Of a stretch of 64,000 nt of DNA, positions 60,084 through 64,000 are shown piece by piece. Source of the stretch: Dolomedes plantarius. Taxonomy: Eukaryota; Arthropoda; Arachnida; Araneae; Dolomedidae. The notes below the pieces were generated by a model. It worked only from the letters and a program-made list of their open reading frames with translations. It was not told the DNA's origin and made no database searches. Each line of letters opens with the position of its first letter. Position 1 is the first letter of the stretch. The translations under genes and the position numbers were made by a program. The DNA lies in assembly GCA_907164885.2 (NCBI GenBank), contig OU015493.1, positions 49,577,390-49,641,389 of the forward strand, in the 5' to 3' direction.

Positions 60084-62329
60084 TATTTTATCTAATAAGT
60101 AGTAAAAACTATAAAAATCCGTAAATACAATTTGCCATGATTGAACACCCCGAGACTGAGAGCAAATTTATGATTTCTATTGATAATCCGTCTTAGATCA
60201 ATTGCCTACCTCTAAGTACTAAAACAGATCTTTGGTACAAATTATAATTTTTTTTGTTCGCTACATCAGCATCAGATAATTTACAATCTATTCACTGCAT
60301 ATTTAATTTTTTATTGTGTCACTGCTGCAGTTTCTCTGTTTACAAGAAGTTTTCCAATATTCCTAACACGGTATTAACTAAAACTCTTTATGCATCTGGT
60401 TGAAAGTTGCATAAGGGTGGCAAAAAGGTTGAATAAACTGAGGCATAAAATCAGACCTAGGTATAATAATTTAGAAACAACAAAAAAAGTAGAATACTGG
60501 AGATCTGAATAAATGTCTGGTAATATTAAGAGCACGATACGGTCATGATACGGTCGCCAACTTGTAGCGATATAGCGCCGGCAATTAAACAGACATGTGA
60601 TGCAAGTTTACAGTGTTCATTATAGCAAACCCAGAAATTTAACTCCAACGTGAAAAACATTTGGCGAAAATATGGCTTAGTGGGAAATCGTATTATGTTC
60701 TTTATATTTATCAGAATTTCATACTTAGATTCCGAATTTTTATTTGCTAGGTTAAATACCTATCCGCATTTTCTTAAAATGGTTGAATTTTTCTATGGTA
60801 AATTTACTAACCTACTCAGTATTTCATCAGATTAAAAGCAAACCATTTTACTTTTCTTTACTATAGAAATAAAATTTGGTTTTTAAGTTCAAGTGCCCTA
60901 ATTTTTTAAACCTGTAGATTTCAAATCTAATTCAATCTTTAGGAAACATGTAAAAATATAGAATCGAAATGAAAAGAATACTTAAAAAGAAAATAGTCAT
61001 GCTTCCGAACACATCTCTGCTTATATCTTTTCTAAATATGATAATACGTTTTTAGATGAAACAAGGTTGTTCCAATCAATTTAAAATCGATTTCCCTCGG
61101 AAACTATAATGAAATATACGGTTCATTTTCAACTCTTAATTTTAAAACTTCCTATCCAAGCTAACTCCGTTGGAAAATAAGTGCTTTATTGAATTATCGA
61201 AGATCAATCTCAGTTATTAAACAAAAGAAAAATGTCGTTATTATTAACCAATAGCGGATACAAATGTAAATTTCCTAGGATGGTTTTAGGGGGGAAATTT
61301 TCTCTTATCTGTGAGTTTTTATTTATTGATATTCTCTCATTCCTGGACTTGCCTAAAAGTGTTATAGAAGCAGCTCAGAAAAGAAAAGTATTTTTCCTTT
61401 TTTTTAAAACTTTACTACGTTCTTTTCTCCCTATACTCGCGTGATTATAAAGTTACACTTTTATGGCAGAAATTCATTTATAGTTAATAGGTCTTACTTG
61501 CCATCATAGTCAAATTTCAATTAATTTAGCCTCCGTATGTGTGATTCATGAAGCTGTTGTATATAGCTGACTACCATTGTGAAATGCTGGGCTAAACTCA
61601 GCAGTTCAAAAGCTGCCCAATTGATTGCATGGCTTCGCGGCTATTCAGAAAATCGCTGCCTAATATTGATTTCATTAAATCTTAAACCAAGTACAGGAAA
61701 TGGAATGCACAGGTATGTATAAATTATAGAATGTAACCCTAAAATTGACTATGGCAAATTTTTACATGAGATGGATGGAGAACAAGCAGCTGATCCTATT
61801 CTGATTAAATAAGATAATTCTTGGCACTGTAGACATATATTTATTGGTCGAAGGGCAAGTTTGATATCTGTAGAAGTAAAAATGTAATGTTTCAACACCC
61901 ATTTAAATAAATACAAGATAAAAAGAACTTTTTATATACCATATTTTTAAATTTTCTGTTGAATCATATAAACTTGACAATTCTATGTATTAATAAATAC
62001 TTTAAAAAAATTTTGTGATGAATTATCCCATCAACTTGAAAGAAAATGAAGTTAATTGGAAGTTAACTTGCGTTTAACTTTTCGTTCCCGTCCCGGTTGA
62101 TTGATGGCTGTACGAGTCTACAAAACAAAATTAACTGAAAATGGATTCAATTCTGCTTAAAGATGGCTAAAAGTATTAAAATAATGCATTGGCATCGTGT
62201 TCTGAGCTAATCTAAAAGTTTCAAATGTTTAGCTAGTCTGGAAGTTAACAATCGATTGTAAGATTTGTACCGGACAAACACACAAAAACAAACAAACAAG
62301 AAAGCTAGTTAGTAAAAAAATGGTAAAAA
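60084..62329. other. 2.2 kb AT-rich DNA without a recognisable gene
   Basis: Frames at 60650-60835 and 61232-61444 have no family features, start context or neighbours to support them. Confidence 0.5.
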
Positions 62330-62570
62330 GTCAATTGAAAAAGGAGTTTGATTGGATTCTTAGTTTACAGATTTTGTAGTAAATATACTGAAGATATCTT
62401 GCGCCAATCCGTAGTTAGTGCAATTATACAGTAACTCCATAAATCAAAGAGTTGTAAAGGTTCAGAAATTGGCCAAAAATTTCAAAATAGTTCTAAATAT
62501 CTGTATAAATAATAAGTTCATGTTTCAAATCATTTAAGAAAAAAAATTGGGAAAAGATGTTGATTTATCT
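62330..62570 (+). repeat. ~210 bp satellite, isolated monomer
   Basis: Shares ACTCCATAAATCAAAGAGTT, ATTGGCCAAAAATT, ATCTGTA and GTTCATGTTTCAA with the array at 62990-63684. Confidence 0.7.
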
Positions 62571-62989
62571 TAACAAAAATTCTTTAACAATGCAAAAACC
62601 TCCATTTTCGGAAACCGGATTTGGTTCCCTGACTTGCCTGTAAATGGTACCAGTGGTCCAATACCCAATCTCATGATAGGAAGAGGACATTCCTTTTCAT
62701 TTTAACGAAAGTCATCGTCAAGGTATCTGTACACAGTTATCGGTTTACCCCTGCTCTATGGGAAAATGGAATTTTCGTCGCAAGGCAAAGCTAGCACAGA
62801 TCATGGATCGAGCCGGCAGACGTGCGACTTTTCTAAATTCATGTTTGGTCCTTTGATTCGGAAAATTACTATATGCTTATTGATTCACTATCCGTTCGGA
62901 GGTGTAATGCTTAGCATTGCTAGGAACTCCGTAAACCTACTACCTTGACCTTGAAGAGTGTAAATTGGAGGGTAAGTTAAGAGGTTTTG
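62571..62989. other. Insertion between satellite monomers, identity unknown
   Basis: GC-richer than its flanks (for example GGATCGAGCCGGCAGACGTG). No family recognised and no clear inverted ends. Confidence 0.4.
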
Positions 62990-63684
62990 AGCAAAAACTG
63001 CTAAGGATATACTTTGTTAAACTATAATTGATACTATGACACTGTAACTCTATAAATCAAAAAGTTGTAAAATATCCAAAACTGGCCAAAAATTATAAAA
63101 GGTAGGTAAATATATGTAGCAGAAATTAATTCATGTTTCAACCCATTTCAAAACATAGTTGAGAAAAGAGGTTGACTGGTTGGTACGTTGAGACATTTTG
63201 TGTTAAATCTGCTACGGACATGCTGCCCCAAACTATAGTTCATGCAATGACATACTAACTCGATAAAGAGTTGTGAAGAATCGAAAACTGGCCAAAAACT
63301 ATAATAGATTCGTAAATATCTGTGGAAGAGATAAATTCATGTCTGAGCCTTATTTAAAAAATAAATAATTAAGAAAATAGGTTGATTAGTCAGTTAGTTG
63401 AGATATTGTTGTACTCAATCTATTAAAGACAAACTGGGCTAAACGGTTGTTAAGCAATGACAAAGTAACTCAATAAATCAAAGCATTGCAAAGTTTAAAA
63501 AATTGGCCAACAGTTATAAAAGATTGGAAAATATCTGTAGAAGTAATAAATTTATAGTTTGAAAAAAATGAGAAAAGAGCTGTATTGGTTGGTAAGCGGA
63601 GAAATTTTTCTGCTAAACCGACTGAAGACATACTCTGTCAATTTATAGTTAAAGCAATGACACTCAACTCCATAAGTAAAAGGA
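62990..63684 (+). repeat. ~210 bp satellite array, at least three monomers
   Basis: Anchors AACTC-ATAAATCAAA at about 63043, 63253, 63462 and 63669, spacing 207-212 bp. Monomers are strongly diverged. The array runs into the assembly gap. Confidence 0.8.
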
Positions 63685-64000
63685 NNNNNNNNNNNNNNNN
63701 NNNNNNNNNNNNNNNNNNNNNNNNNNNNNNNNNNNNNNNNNNNNNNNNNNNNNNNNNNNNNNNNNNNNNNNNNNNNNNNNNNNNNNNNNNNNNNNNNNNN
63801 NNNNNNNNNNNNNNNNNNNNNNNNNNNNNNNNNNNNNNNNNNNNNNNNNNNNNNNNNNNNNNNNNNNNNNNNNNNNNNNNNNNNNNNNNNNNNNNNNNNN
63901 NNNNNNNNNNNNNNNNNNNNNNNNNNNNNNNNNNNNNNNNNNNNNNNNNNNNNNNNNNNNNNNNNNNNNNNNNNNNNNNNNNNNNNNNNNNNNNNNNNNN
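63685..64000. other. Assembly gap (316 N)
   Basis: Run of N to the end of the window, directly after a tandem repeat. Confidence 1.

Noticed and set aside
61232..61444. 70-codon hydrophobic plus frame
   Set aside because: Length is expected by chance in AT-rich DNA; no neighbours or family features.

Overview
This window is eukaryotic intergenic DNA, AT-rich and built almost entirely from mobile elements and tandem repeats. I found no convincing host gene. The mix of Tc1/mariner families, an OTU-type Helitron, a copia element, DUF4817-type transposases, a KRBA2-like integrase remnant and very long (AT)n tracts resembles spider (arachnid) genomes. That assignment is inference from family resemblance, not a measured match. 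The last 316 bases are an assembly gap.

Layout. 0-5.4 kb: decayed Tc1 transposons separated by (AT)n tracts, plus a tRNA-like SINE head. 5.4-13.6 kb: AT-rich DNA holding a large foldback element (8.2-9.0 kb) and a piggyBac-like MITE (10.9-12.2 kb) with a small Helitron nested in it. 13.65-29.9 kb: a Helitron locus. A frameshifted OTU-Rep-helicase gene lies at 24.7-29.7 kb on the minus strand. Its 3' tail is a ~418 bp satellite ending in a hairpin plus CTAG. That tail is repeated head to tail as two further units of 1,788 bp each. A complete copia retrotransposon with matching LTRs (16.2-21.1 kb) sits inside the middle unit. 29.9-37 kb: a C-rich ~150 bp minisatellite, a Tigger-like remnant, a short long-TIR element keeping only a transposase DNA-binding domain, and a mariner-like element interrupted by a piggyBac remnant with TTAA target duplications. 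37-47 kb: another Tc1 fragment, two inverted copies of an LTR-like element on either side of a second copy of the 2.4-3.8 kb Tc1, and a Merlin (ISXO2-like) fragment. 47-56 kb: duplicated AT-rich repeats, LTR-like blocks, a hAT end, MITEs, a Tigger-like remnant, an IR/DR-type Tc1 and a mariner-like element. 56-64 kb: a decayed KRBA2-like integrase-derived gene, a mariner remnant, and a ~210 bp satellite running into the gap.

How it works together: the locus is a stack of datable insertions. Only the copia element looks capable of independent activity. It has an open 1,358-codon gag-pol, LTRs that look identical by eye, a polypurine tract, and a primer-binding site that fits an internal elongator tRNA-Met fragment. 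The strongest novelty candidate is the Helitron 3' tail that has become a higher-order satellite. All homology calls come from motif recognition by eye; no database search was run.
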